Assembly (NCBI GenBank): GCA_964606085.1
Contig: CAZSFD010000024.1
Location: forward strand, 1 to 58,913
Length of the DNA: 58,913 nucleotides
Source of the DNA: CAIQJJ01 sp964606085
Lineage (GTDB): Bacteria > Chloroflexota > Anaerolineae > Anaerolineales > UBA4823
Reading direction: 5' to 3'
Positions within the stretch are counted from its first letter, which is position 1. Each line of letters begins with the position of its first letter. Shown here one piece after another: positions 26,035 through 32,277 of the stretch. Under the pieces are notes generated by a model. It made no database searches. It saw only the letters and a program-made list of their open reading frames with translations, and was not told where the DNA came from. The translations under genes and the position numbers were made by a program.

Positions 26035-26690
26035 TGATCCGTGCTGTGATCTTCGATTTCGATGGCTTGATTGTTGAGACCGAAACCCCCATGTTGCGCG
26101 CCTGGCAGGAGACCTACCGGGCCTACGGTCACGAGTTGCCCGTCGAACGCTGGGCGCTGACCATTGGCAGTGATGACTCGGCTTTCGATGCAATGGCCGA
26201 GTTAGCCCGCCTGGTAGATGGCCTGGATGTCGAAGCTGTGCGCGTCCGCCGCAGAGCGCGCGAACTCGAATTGGCCGAGGCGCAGCCGATTTTGCCTGGC
26301 GTACTCGCGACCCTGCAAGCCGCCCGGCAGCAGGGCCTCAAGCTGGCGGTGGCTTCGAGTTCGTCTTATCGGTGGGTGGGCGGCCATTTGCTGCGCCGCG
26401 GCCTGCTGACCGCGTTCGACTGCGTGATCACCCGCGACCTGGTGGCGCAGGTCAAGCCCGCGCCTGACCTGTACGCCCTGGCAATTCAGGTGTTGGGCGT
26501 GATGGGCCATGAAGCGATTGCCTTAGAAGATGCCCCCAACGGCATCCTGGCGGCCAAACGGGCGGGTCTGTTCGCCGTTGCCATCCCCCACGAACACACC
26601 CGCCGCATGGATTTCAGCCAGGCCGACCTGCGCCTGGATTCGTTGGCTGACCTGCCGCTGGCCGAATTGCTGACCTACAATTACCGATGA
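26034..26690 (+). CDS. HAD-superfamily hydrolase (beta-phosphoglucomutase/phosphatase type)
   Basis: 218 residues. The nucleophile motif is IFDFDGLIVETE (residues 6-17), motif II is AVASSSS, and motif III with motif IV is QVKPAPDLY and ALEDAPNGILAAKRAG. The alpha-helical cap after motif I places it in the subfamily I phosphatase and phosphoglucomutase group. The substrate is probably a small phosphorylated sugar but is not determined. Its ATG shares the last A of the smc stop (TAATG), so the two are translationally coupled. Confidence 0.88.
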   Translation: MIRAVIFDFDGLIVETETPMLRAWQETYRAYGHELPVERWALTIGSDDSAFDAMAELARLVDGLDVEAVRVRRRARELELAEAQPILPGVLATLQAARQQGLKLAVASSSSYRWVGGHLLRRGLLTAFDCVITRDLVAQVKPAPDLYALAIQVLGVMGHEAIALEDAPNGILAAKRAGLFAVAIPHEHTRRMDFSQADLRLDSLADLPLAELLTYNYR

Positions 26691-26734
26691 TACAATGACT
26701 TGAGACGGCCATGAGAAGTGAAGAAGGTGTACAT

Positions 26735-27025
26735 ATGAATTCACAAGATATTGTGACCAGGCTCAAAGAATTGAAACCCATCATCATTACCCGCTATAAA
26801 GTGAGAGAAATCAGTCTATTTGGCTCTTTTGCTCGTGGAGAACAAGAGGAAAGCAGCGATATTGACTTATTGACGGAGTTTGATGACAACGCTGACCTAT
26901 TCGACTTGGTAGGACTGGAATTGTATTTAGAAGATACATTCAATCGCTCGGTAGATATTGTCTCAAAGCAAGCCCTTCGTGTCGAGCTACGCGAAACAGT
27001 GTTGCAAGAGGTTGTGTCCATATGA
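26735..27025 (+). CDS. mntA: MntA-type nucleotidyltransferase antitoxin
   Basis: 96 residues from the ATG at 26735, after GAAGAAGG; an in-frame ATG at 26711 is an alternative. The nucleotidyltransferase signature is LFGSFARGEQEESSDIDLL, giving G-S and the D-x-D metal pair. In MntA/HepT systems this protein adenylylates a tyrosine in the HEPN toxin and neutralises it. It overlaps the HepT gene by 4 nt (ATGA). The pair is visibly more AT-rich than the smc and HAD genes upstream, which suggests horizontal acquisition. Confidence 0.9.
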   Translation: MNSQDIVTRLKELKPIIITRYKVREISLFGSFARGEQEESSDIDLLTEFDDNADLFDLVGLELYLEDTFNRSVDIVSKQALRVELRETVLQEVVSI

Positions 27026-27360
27026 GAGACTACAGCCTGTACCTGAAAGATATTTTGGCGGCAATAGAAAGCATTGAGTATTTTATTGCAGGAATGGGCC
27101 TGGAAACATTTCAGGATGACGATAAAACAAATAGCGCAGTCATGCGGAAACTTGAAATCATTGGAGAAGCGGTCAAGCAAGTACCTGATGATGTACGTCA
27201 ACAGCACGCTCAAATTCCCTGGAAAGAAATGGCTGGCATGAGAGATAAGCTGATCCATTTTTACTTTGGCGTGGATTATCATTTGGTGTGGAAGACGATT
27301 ACCGAACGGCTGCCATGCGTCAAACAAGACATCGAGAAGGTCTTACGGAATATGGATTAA
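27022..27360 (+). CDS. hepT: HepT-type HEPN toxin (RNase)
   Basis: 112 residues, all helical. The catalytic R-x4-H-x-Y motif is exact in RDKLIHFYFGVDY; the tyrosine is the residue modified by MntA in characterised systems. AVMRKLEIIGEAVKQVP is the usual preceding helix. HepT cuts RNA, including tRNA, when free of MntA. Its start overlaps mntA by 4 nt. The gene order (MNT then HEPN) is the reverse of the pair in the nuo operon at 42418-43106. Confidence 0.92.
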   Translation: MRDYSLYLKDILAAIESIEYFIAGMGLETFQDDDKTNSAVMRKLEIIGEAVKQVPDDVRQQHAQIPWKEMAGMRDKLIHFYFGVDYHLVWKTITERLPCVKQDIEKVLRNMD

Positions 27361-27394
27361 CCATCGGTTGTACTCGGATGCGGCAAGATCGTGC

Positions 27395-28513
27395 TTACTC
27401 TGCTGTTGGAATTAACGCCTTCAACAGTGGTTCGCGCCAGGTTTCGGTTTCGGGGTCGTAAACGCCAAAACCGGCGCAAAACTCCCAATAAGCCCACGAA
27501 TAGCCATATTGTTCGGCCAACCGGGCCACGGCATCTGTCCAGGTGAGGCGGTCTTCCATCTCGGCTTTGCTGTATGCGCCAAATTCGCCGAGGAAGATCG
27601 GGCGTTGGTGGCGGGCGGCCCAATCGGCAACCAGCAGAAAATCACCGTTCATCAGGCGGCGTTCCATGTTGGTGCCTTTCCAGGTGGTGCCCAGCCAGGC
27701 TTCTGAACCGTCTACCCATTCGGCGCCCTGGTGGGTGAAATGGAAGGGCAGGTAATAATGGAATGTGACGATCAGGTTGCGATCCTCTTCGGGCAGGGTG
27801 AGCAGTTCGAGTTCGGCGGTGCCGCCCCAACCGCCGGGGCTGACGATGATGGGGCGTTCGGGGTTGCTCTGGCGCACCACGGTCAGCGTGTCGGCGAGTA
27901 ATTGATTCCAGATATCACCATACAGGTTGGTGTTCGGTTCGTTGAGAATTTCAAAGTAGACCTGGTCGGTGGGGGCATCCTGGTAGCGTTCGGCAATTTG
28001 CTGCCACAAGCCAATGAAGCGCTGGCGATGCCCGGCGGGGTCTTCCATCACTTCAAGGTAGTGGTGCATGTCTATGATCGCCACCAGGTCGTTTTGGATG
28101 GCGTTGTTCACCGCCCAATCTACCCGTTCAAAGAAGACGGCATCTATCGTGTAGGGGGCTTCGGCCAGGGCATGGGCGGAAAAGCGGATGGGGATGCGCA
28201 CGCTGTCGAAGCCGGCCTGTCGGATGGCCGGGAAGTAATGTTCTTGCAGCGTCACGCCCCATTCGCCTTCGGTGGGGGCTTCGAGGGCGTTGCCCAGGTT
28301 GACGCCGCGTCCCAGGCGGTGGGCGGCCTCGTACATGGGGCCAGCCGGGGTGGGGCTGAATTGCGGCAGCGGGCTGGGGGTGTAGGTGGGGAAAGGCGTG
28401 GCCGTAGGCCTGGCCGCCGGGATGGTGGGCATGGCGGTCGGCTGAGCGGCCTGGCTGCACGCCGCCAGGGCCAGCAGCAGGAATGCGATGATGAGCAAGT
28501 GTTTGGGGGTCAT
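27395..28513 (-). CDS. Glycoside hydrolase family 5-like lipoprotein (cellulase type)
   Basis: 372 residues from the ATG at 28513, overlapping the upstream desaturase stop (ATGA). The N-terminus is a lipoprotein signal with lipobox LALAAC (Cys 19), then a Pro/Thr-rich linker. The catalytic domain has GVNLGNALEAP, SVRIPIRFSAH, the acid/base Glu in FEILNEPNTN and the nucleophile Glu in IFLGEFGAYSK, with HHYLEVM between. This fits an endo-beta-glucanase-like GH5 enzyme anchored outside the cell. The desaturase coupling is unexplained. Confidence 0.9.
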   Translation of the reverse strand: MTPKHLLIIAFLLLALAACSQAAQPTAMPTIPAARPTATPFPTYTPSPLPQFSPTPAGPMYEAAHRLGRGVNLGNALEAPTEGEWGVTLQEHYFPAIRQAGFDSVRIPIRFSAHALAEAPYTIDAVFFERVDWAVNNAIQNDLVAIIDMHHYLEVMEDPAGHRQRFIGLWQQIAERYQDAPTDQVYFEILNEPNTNLYGDIWNQLLADTLTVVRQSNPERPIIVSPGGWGGTAELELLTLPEEDRNLIVTFHYYLPFHFTHQGAEWVDGSEAWLGTTWKGTNMERRLMNGDFLLVADWAARHQRPIFLGEFGAYSKAEMEDRLTWTDAVARLAEQYGYSWAYWEFCAGFGVYDPETETWREPLLKALIPTAE

Positions 28514-29508
28514 TGTAGCTGTTCCAACATTTTGAAGCTGATCAACTGCTGGCGCTGTTCGTCCCACAGGTGCAGGGATGTGCATTTGAAGCTCTCCCAC
28601 AGGGTCAGCGGTTTGACCTCGCCCAAGAAAGCGATGTTTTTATGGCAGCTTTCGAGCAGGTAGTTGGGGATGCGCGGCCCCAAATGGTGGATGTGGTGGA
28701 AGCCGATATTGCCGGTGAACCATTGCAGCAGGTGCGGCAGTTTGTAGTACGAAGCGCCCCGTATGGCCGATTGGAAATAATCCCACTGCCCGTGGCGCGC
28801 CCAATACATGCCGGGGAATTGGTGCTGCACGTAAAACAGCCAGATGCCCGCCGCGCCGCTCATCCATAGCAGGGGCAGTTGGATCATCACATAGGCTTTC
28901 CAGCCAATCGTCAGGCTGGCGAGGATGAAGATGCCCAGCAGCGCCACGTTCGTCCACACGATGCTCCATTTTTCGCGCCGGCCATCGCCCGGGTGGAAGA
29001 AGCGCGGTAAGACCAGGAAAACCCACAGCGGGCCCAGCCCGAACATAACCAGCGGGTTGCGCATCAGGCGGTAGGCCAGGCGTTTGATCCACGGGGCGGC
29101 GAGATACTCATCCACCGTCATCGTGTACACATCGCCGCCGCCGCGCCGGTCGAGGTCGCCAGAAGTGGCGTGGTGGATGGCGTGACCGCGCCGCCACGAC
29201 TCGTAGGCCGTAAAGGCGATCACGCCGGCGATGAACCCGACGATGCTGGCAGCGCGCTGCGATTTGAAGAAAGAACCGTGGCCGCAATCGTGGAAGATGA
29301 TGAAAATGCGCACCGCAAAACCCGCCGCTACGACCATGAGCGCCAGGGTCAGCAGGTACGAAATCGAAAGCGACCAGATCATCAGCCCCCACAAGATGAA
29401 ATAAGGCACAAACGAATTGATCACCTGCCGCACGCTGCGGCTCAAAATGGGTTTCTGATAAGGTGCAATGGCCTCGCGCCAGGTTTTGTTGGAAATGGCG
29501 TTGGACAT
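28510..29508 (-). CDS. Membrane fatty acid desaturase
   Basis: 332 residues from the ATG at 29508, which has AGGAGG 6 nt upstream. Three histidine boxes of acyl-lipid desaturases are present: HDCGH (about residue 75), RRGHAIHHATSGD (about 110) and HHIHHLG (about 270), which bind the di-iron centre. Four hydrophobic spans are arranged as two pairs around them. The RFFHPGD and WFTGNIGFHHIHH context is typical of the DesA/DesK-like family. It introduces double bonds into membrane lipid acyl chains, probably for fluidity control. It is translationally coupled to the GH5 lipoprotein. Confidence 0.92.
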   Translation of the reverse strand: MSNAISNKTWREAIAPYQKPILSRSVRQVINSFVPYFILWGLMIWSLSISYLLTLALMVVAAGFAVRIFIIFHDCGHGSFFKSQRAASIVGFIAGVIAFTAYESWRRGHAIHHATSGDLDRRGGGDVYTMTVDEYLAAPWIKRLAYRLMRNPLVMFGLGPLWVFLVLPRFFHPGDGRREKWSIVWTNVALLGIFILASLTIGWKAYVMIQLPLLWMSGAAGIWLFYVQHQFPGMYWARHGQWDYFQSAIRGASYYKLPHLLQWFTGNIGFHHIHHLGPRIPNYLLESCHKNIAFLGEVKPLTLWESFKCTSLHLWDEQRQQLISFKMLEQLQ

Positions 29509-29621
29509 GGTTTGCCTCCTGATGAAAAGGATGTGTTCTCTAGGAACGACAGGACGTGATGGTGGCGAGTATAAATGCGCTTGACCGGGTTTGCAATAGT
29601 CCACGACAATCGAGATCGCGC

Positions 29622-29650
29622 TTGCAATGGCCGGATAAATTTGCTATATT
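29622..29650 (+). promoter_or_regulatory. Sigma-70-like promoter upstream of a candidate attenuator RNA
   Basis: TTGCAA (29622-29627), a 17-bp spacer and TATATT (29645-29650). The predicted start is near 29657, about 200 nt before the gene at 29860. The transcript passes a hairpin domain and a terminator before reaching the second conserved leader. Confidence 0.6.
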
Positions 29651-29656
29651 CAAAGT

Positions 29657-29725
29657 AACCAGGCGCAATCCAGCAGCGCAACATCCCGCGGGAAGCCTGG
29701 CGCACCGTGCAATTCTCCTTCACGC
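29657..29725 (+). ncRNA. Candidate structured RNA / attenuator domain (unassigned)
   Basis: Between a good promoter and an intrinsic terminator there is no ORF but clear pairing potential: CCAGGC (about 29660) with GCCTGG (about 29695) encloses a CCCGCGGG palindrome. It could be a small RNA of about 95 nt or the sensor part of a transcription attenuator for the gene at 29860. I do not recognise a known riboswitch class with confidence. Confidence 0.4.
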
Positions 29726-29751
29726 CCGCCACCTTGTTGTGGCGGTTTTTT
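29726..29751 (+). terminator. Intrinsic terminator inside the leader of the cytidylate kinase-like gene
   Basis: CCGCCAC (29726-29732) and GTGGCGG (29739-29745) with a 6-nt loop, followed by six T. It sits downstream of a promoter but upstream of the gene, so it either ends a small RNA or acts as an attenuator. Confidence 0.75.
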
Positions 29752-29771
29752 GTTTCACGGCCCTGAAAGTG

Positions 29772-29852
29772 CCTAACCTGCGACCTCCTTGCACAAAAAA
29801 CAAGGATTTCCTGGGTTAGCGCCCCGATTGTTTCGCTTTATGCGGGTTAGGA
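29772..29852 (+). promoter_or_regulatory. Conserved structured leader, copy B
   Basis: Eighty-one bases, 64 identical to 21977-22057 with no gaps. The outer stem CCTAACCTGC/GCGGGTTAGG is 10 bp with one G-U, and differs from copy A partly by compensating changes. The sequence after the stem continues as TTAGGAGGA, a strong Shine-Dalgarno sequence 7 nt before the ATG at 29860, so stem formation would hide the ribosome site. Confidence 0.65.
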
Positions 29853-29859
29853 GGACCCC

Positions 29860-30555
29860 ATGGCAGTTATTACCATTTCACGTCAACTGGGCAGCGGGGG
29901 CGATCAAATTGCCGAGCGCATCTGCGAGCTTTCAGGCTATCAGCGCTTCGATAAGCACATCCTGGCCCGGGTGGCCGCCGAAGCCGGCTTCTCGCAGGAA
30001 GAAATCATAGACTATTCTGAAAGCGATCACAAAGTGCAAAACTTCATTGACCGCCTGCTTGGACGCACCCGCCCCCTGGCAGAGGTGCATATCTGGCGTG
30101 AAAGCGCCGACGGCGTGCGTGTCAGTGAAGCGATCCCGATCAGCGAAGAACACGTTCTTTCGCTGACCCGCATGGCTATCGAGGCGGCTTACAAGGAAGA
30201 TCACTTCGTCATCGTTGGGCGCGGCGGGCAGGTGATCTTGAAAGACCGCCCCCTGGCCTTGCATGTGCGCATCGAAGCCCCGCTGGAAGACCGCATCCAA
30301 CACGTGCGCGCGCAACCCAACCTGGCAGGGCAATCGTATGGCCTCTCCTATGAAAATCGGCGCGCCGCCCAAGATAGGATCGACGCCAGCGATCAGGCCT
30401 CTGCCGACTACTTGCAGCGCTTCTACCAGGTAGATTGGCGTGACCTGTCGCTCTACCATCTCATCCTCAACAGCGCCCGTCTCACCACCGACCAGGCCGC
30501 GCGGCTGATCGTCGCCGCTGCCGAATCCATCGAACGCGAAAAAGAAATGGCCTGA
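29860..30555 (+). CDS. Cytidylate kinase-like family protein
   Basis: 231 residues. It opens with AVITISRQLGSGGDQIAERI, a P-loop variant typical of the cytidylate kinase-like family, followed by YQRFDKHILARVAAEAGFS. FVIVGRGGQVILKDRP and HVRIEAPLEDRIQHV, with an Arg-rich lid (ENRRAAQDRI), complete the NMP-kinase fold. True Cmk proteins have a different CMP-binding insert, so the substrate is unclear. It stands alone behind an unusual leader (promoter, attenuator-type terminator, conserved leader B) and ends at a strong hairpin, indicating single-gene regulation. Confidence 0.82.
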   Translation: MAVITISRQLGSGGDQIAERICELSGYQRFDKHILARVAAEAGFSQEEIIDYSESDHKVQNFIDRLLGRTRPLAEVHIWRESADGVRVSEAIPISEEHVLSLTRMAIEAAYKEDHFVIVGRGGQVILKDRPLALHVRIEAPLEDRIQHVRAQPNLAGQSYGLSYENRRAAQDRIDASDQASADYLQRFYQVDWRDLSLYHLILNSARLTTDQAARLIVAAAESIEREKEMA

Positions 30556-30577
30556 TCCGCTGCATGGTCGCTTAAAA

Positions 30578-30612
30578 GCAAAGGGCCTCGTGGCAACCAC
30601 GAGGCCCTTTGC
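30578..30612. terminator. 16-bp hairpin terminator between converging genes
   Basis: GCAAAGGGCCTCGTGG (30578-30593) pairs perfectly with 30597-30612 around a CAA loop. On the minus strand it is followed by TTTT, so it may end both the cytidylate kinase-like transcript and the small leftward gene. Confidence 0.75.
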
Positions 30613-30624
30613 CTGCGCTACCCA

Positions 30625-30744
30625 TTAATACTGGACAACCATTCCCAGCACCATGGCCACCACCATCAAAATACACAAACCATAGAAAACGATTTGCGTG
30701 GTGGTCAGTTTGTTTTGGTTTTTGGGGGCTTTCTTTTGTGCCAT
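30625..30744 (-). CDS. 39-residue single-span membrane protein
   Basis: Short frame from the ATG at 30744 with GAAGG about 8 nt upstream. The product starts MAQKKAPKNQNKLTTTQ, a basic cytoplasmic tail, then a single hydrophobic helix IVFYGLCILMVVAMVLGMVV ending QY. Good ribosome site, a clear charge-then-helix layout and a terminator immediately downstream support expression. Family unknown; it could be a small regulator or subunit of a membrane complex. Confidence 0.6.
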   Translation of the reverse strand: MAQKKAPKNQNKLTTTQIVFYGLCILMVVAMVLGMVVQY

Positions 30745-30809
30745 ACCTTACCTTCTTTCCATAAAATTGGTCGGTTTGATCCGACACCGGCGCGCAAAAT
30801 TCGGCGCAA

Positions 30810-31592
30810 TTATACCCCCGCCCCTGGCTGATACTGCGCTTTCAGTTCGGCCACCGGCAAGGTGATGTACCCTTCATCCGCATGACCGAGGCGGGTGGTC
30901 TGTTCGGGGTGGTTGGCGGCCAGCCAGGCCGTGTAAGCGGCGGCCAGCGCATCCAGTTCAGCCGGCGAGTGCAGGTTCTTGAGCGGCAAAATGCCCTGCA
31001 GCAGGCGGTGGCGGGTGATTTCCTCGAAAACGTCCATCGCATCGGGCAGGCGCACCTTTTTATCGTACAAGATCAACTGGCGTTGGATGCGTCCCTCGAA
31101 CGACTCTTTGGCGAACGGGATAACACCCAACAAGGCGCAGAAACAGCCGTGGGGATACGTTTCGAGCCATTGCAGGGCCTCCTGGCTGCCAAAAGGCCGG
31201 TAGCCCACCTCGGCCAGGCGGCGGTAGAACGTAAACCCCTGGCGCACCCAACCGGGGCAAGCGGCTTCATTCGCACCGGTTGGCGTGCAGTGGATGTGAT
31301 GCTGGCGCAAGTGATACTCGGCCAGACGAAAGCCGGTCCAGCGCCCTGGTTTCGGCGGCGGCGTCAGCGCCTGGCGCACTTCAGGCCGTTCGAGCAGGCC
31401 CAGGGCCGGCCCACTGGGAGCGCACACACACGTGTACGCCTGGCGCTGCCCGCCGACAAAAGCCAGCACCTCGTCCATTTCACCCTGGCCGAGGGCCAAC
31501 AGGCGCAGGTCGCCATCCAGGGCAGCATAGACAAAGGGCCGCTGTCCGGCGGTAGGGTCAATGCCAATGAAGGTGGTATGGGTGAAGAGCAT
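30810..31592 (-). CDS. DUF429-like predicted nuclease
   Basis: 260 residues from the ATG at 31592; an ATG at 31607 is possible. The start TTFIGIDPTAGQRPFVYAAL is an RNase H-fold opening (G-I-D-x-T), and CAPSGPALGL, WLETYPHGCFCALLG and the helical C-terminus follow the DUF429 pattern. These proteins are predicted nucleases of unknown role. A weak ribosome site (GGAGC) precedes it. Confidence 0.7.
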   Translation of the reverse strand: MLFTHTTFIGIDPTAGQRPFVYAALDGDLRLLALGQGEMDEVLAFVGGQRQAYTCVCAPSGPALGLLERPEVRQALTPPPKPGRWTGFRLAEYHLRQHHIHCTPTGANEAACPGWVRQGFTFYRRLAEVGYRPFGSQEALQWLETYPHGCFCALLGVIPFAKESFEGRIQRQLILYDKKVRLPDAMDVFEEITRHRLLQGILPLKNLHSPAELDALAAAYTAWLAANHPEQTTRLGHADEGYITLPVAELKAQYQPGAGV

Positions 31593-31709
31593 CGCGGGTT
31601 GCTCCATCGGGGAGAAAAGTTCGTACCAGTATGCCCATTATCTATCGAAACCAGGCAGAAGGCAAATCACCCATGACAGGCGTGATAAACTTGCCCCCAG
31701 GAGTTACCC

Positions 31710-31982
31710 ATGAAAATAAAATGGATATTGCTCATCCTGCTGATGCTGTTCCCCCTCGCGCTGGCGGCCATGCCCGGCGAAGACGCGGCGGCGATCCGTT
31801 TTGCGGCAGACCGGCCCGCCCAGGAAGCCACCCCGCAACCCGCTGAAACACCCGCACCGCGCCCGCCCTCCGAAGCCGGGCAGAACATGATCTTGATCGT
31901 CGGCGCAGCCAGCCTGGTGTTGATCGTTTTGATTGGCCTGGGCCTGCACCATCTGTTGCGCCAGCGGGCGGCCAAAGCATGA
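31710..31982 (+). CDS. Small protein with signal peptide and C-terminal membrane helix
   Basis: 90 residues, preceded by AGGAG. A signal peptide (MKIKWILLILLMLFPLALA) is followed by a Pro/Ala/Glu-rich segment (about 25-58) and a C-terminal transmembrane helix (ILIVGAASLVLIVLIGLGL) with a short basic tail. It resembles a surface stalk or sortase-like anchored peptide; no family recognised. It stands alone between the DUF429-like gene and the feo operon. Confidence 0.65.
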   Translation: MKIKWILLILLMLFPLALAAMPGEDAAAIRFAADRPAQEATPQPAETPAPRPPSEAGQNMILIVGAASLVLIVLIGLGLHHLLRQRAAKA

Positions 31983-31994
31983 ATCTGGCAGATA

Positions 31995-32234
31995 TTACGG
32001 AATGATCTGCCAGATGCGCGCCCCCTTGCCCTTTTCGCTGCTGCACGAACCCGCCAGGCCGCACTGCGCACACCCCCCATCCTCACAACCGGCCAAATCT
32101 TTCAACTTCCCCATCTGCTCCAGGTGACCGAGCATCACCTTCACCATTTGCGGCGAAGTATTCAACCGCGTTGCCAGTGCAGCCGCTTCCAGCGTGCCCC
32201 CTTTTTGAATTTCAACCAATAATTGCTCAAGCAT
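31995..32234 (-). CDS. feoC: FeoC-like winged-helix protein
   Basis: 79 residues from the ATG at 32234. A short winged helix (LEQLLVEIQKGGTLEAAALA, then NTSPQMVKVMLGHLEQMG) precedes a Cys cluster CEDGGCAQCGLAGSC, as in FeoC proteins that bind an iron-sulfur cluster. FeoC modulates or stabilises the ferrous iron transporter FeoB. It lies just after feoB in the feoA-feoB-feoC order, with a 41-nt gap containing a small palindrome. Confidence 0.88.
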   Translation of the reverse strand: MLEQLLVEIQKGGTLEAAALATRLNTSPQMVKVMLGHLEQMGKLKDLAGCEDGGCAQCGLAGSCSSEKGKGARIWQIIP

Positions 32235-32256
32235 ATTCACTCCGCATACGAGGCGC

Positions 32257-32277
32257 AGCGCAGGGGTATCCTGCGCT
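32257..32277. repeat. Small palindrome of the GTAGCRCAGGAT family
   Basis: AGCGCAGG (32257-32264) and CCTGCGCT (32270-32277) in the feoB-feoC gap. Compared with the palindrome at 16892-16919, A-T pairs are replaced by G-C pairs at matching stem positions, so pairing is kept while sequence changes. Confidence 0.5.

Noticed and set aside
24994..26193. 399-codon minus-strand frame over smc and the HAD gene
   Set aside because: His/Gln/Gly-rich shadow of smc codons with no ribosome site or motif.
29657..29751. Assignment to a known riboswitch, such as cobalamin or SAM types
   Set aside because: A few short stretches are suggestive, but the core consensus is not complete enough to name a class by eye.
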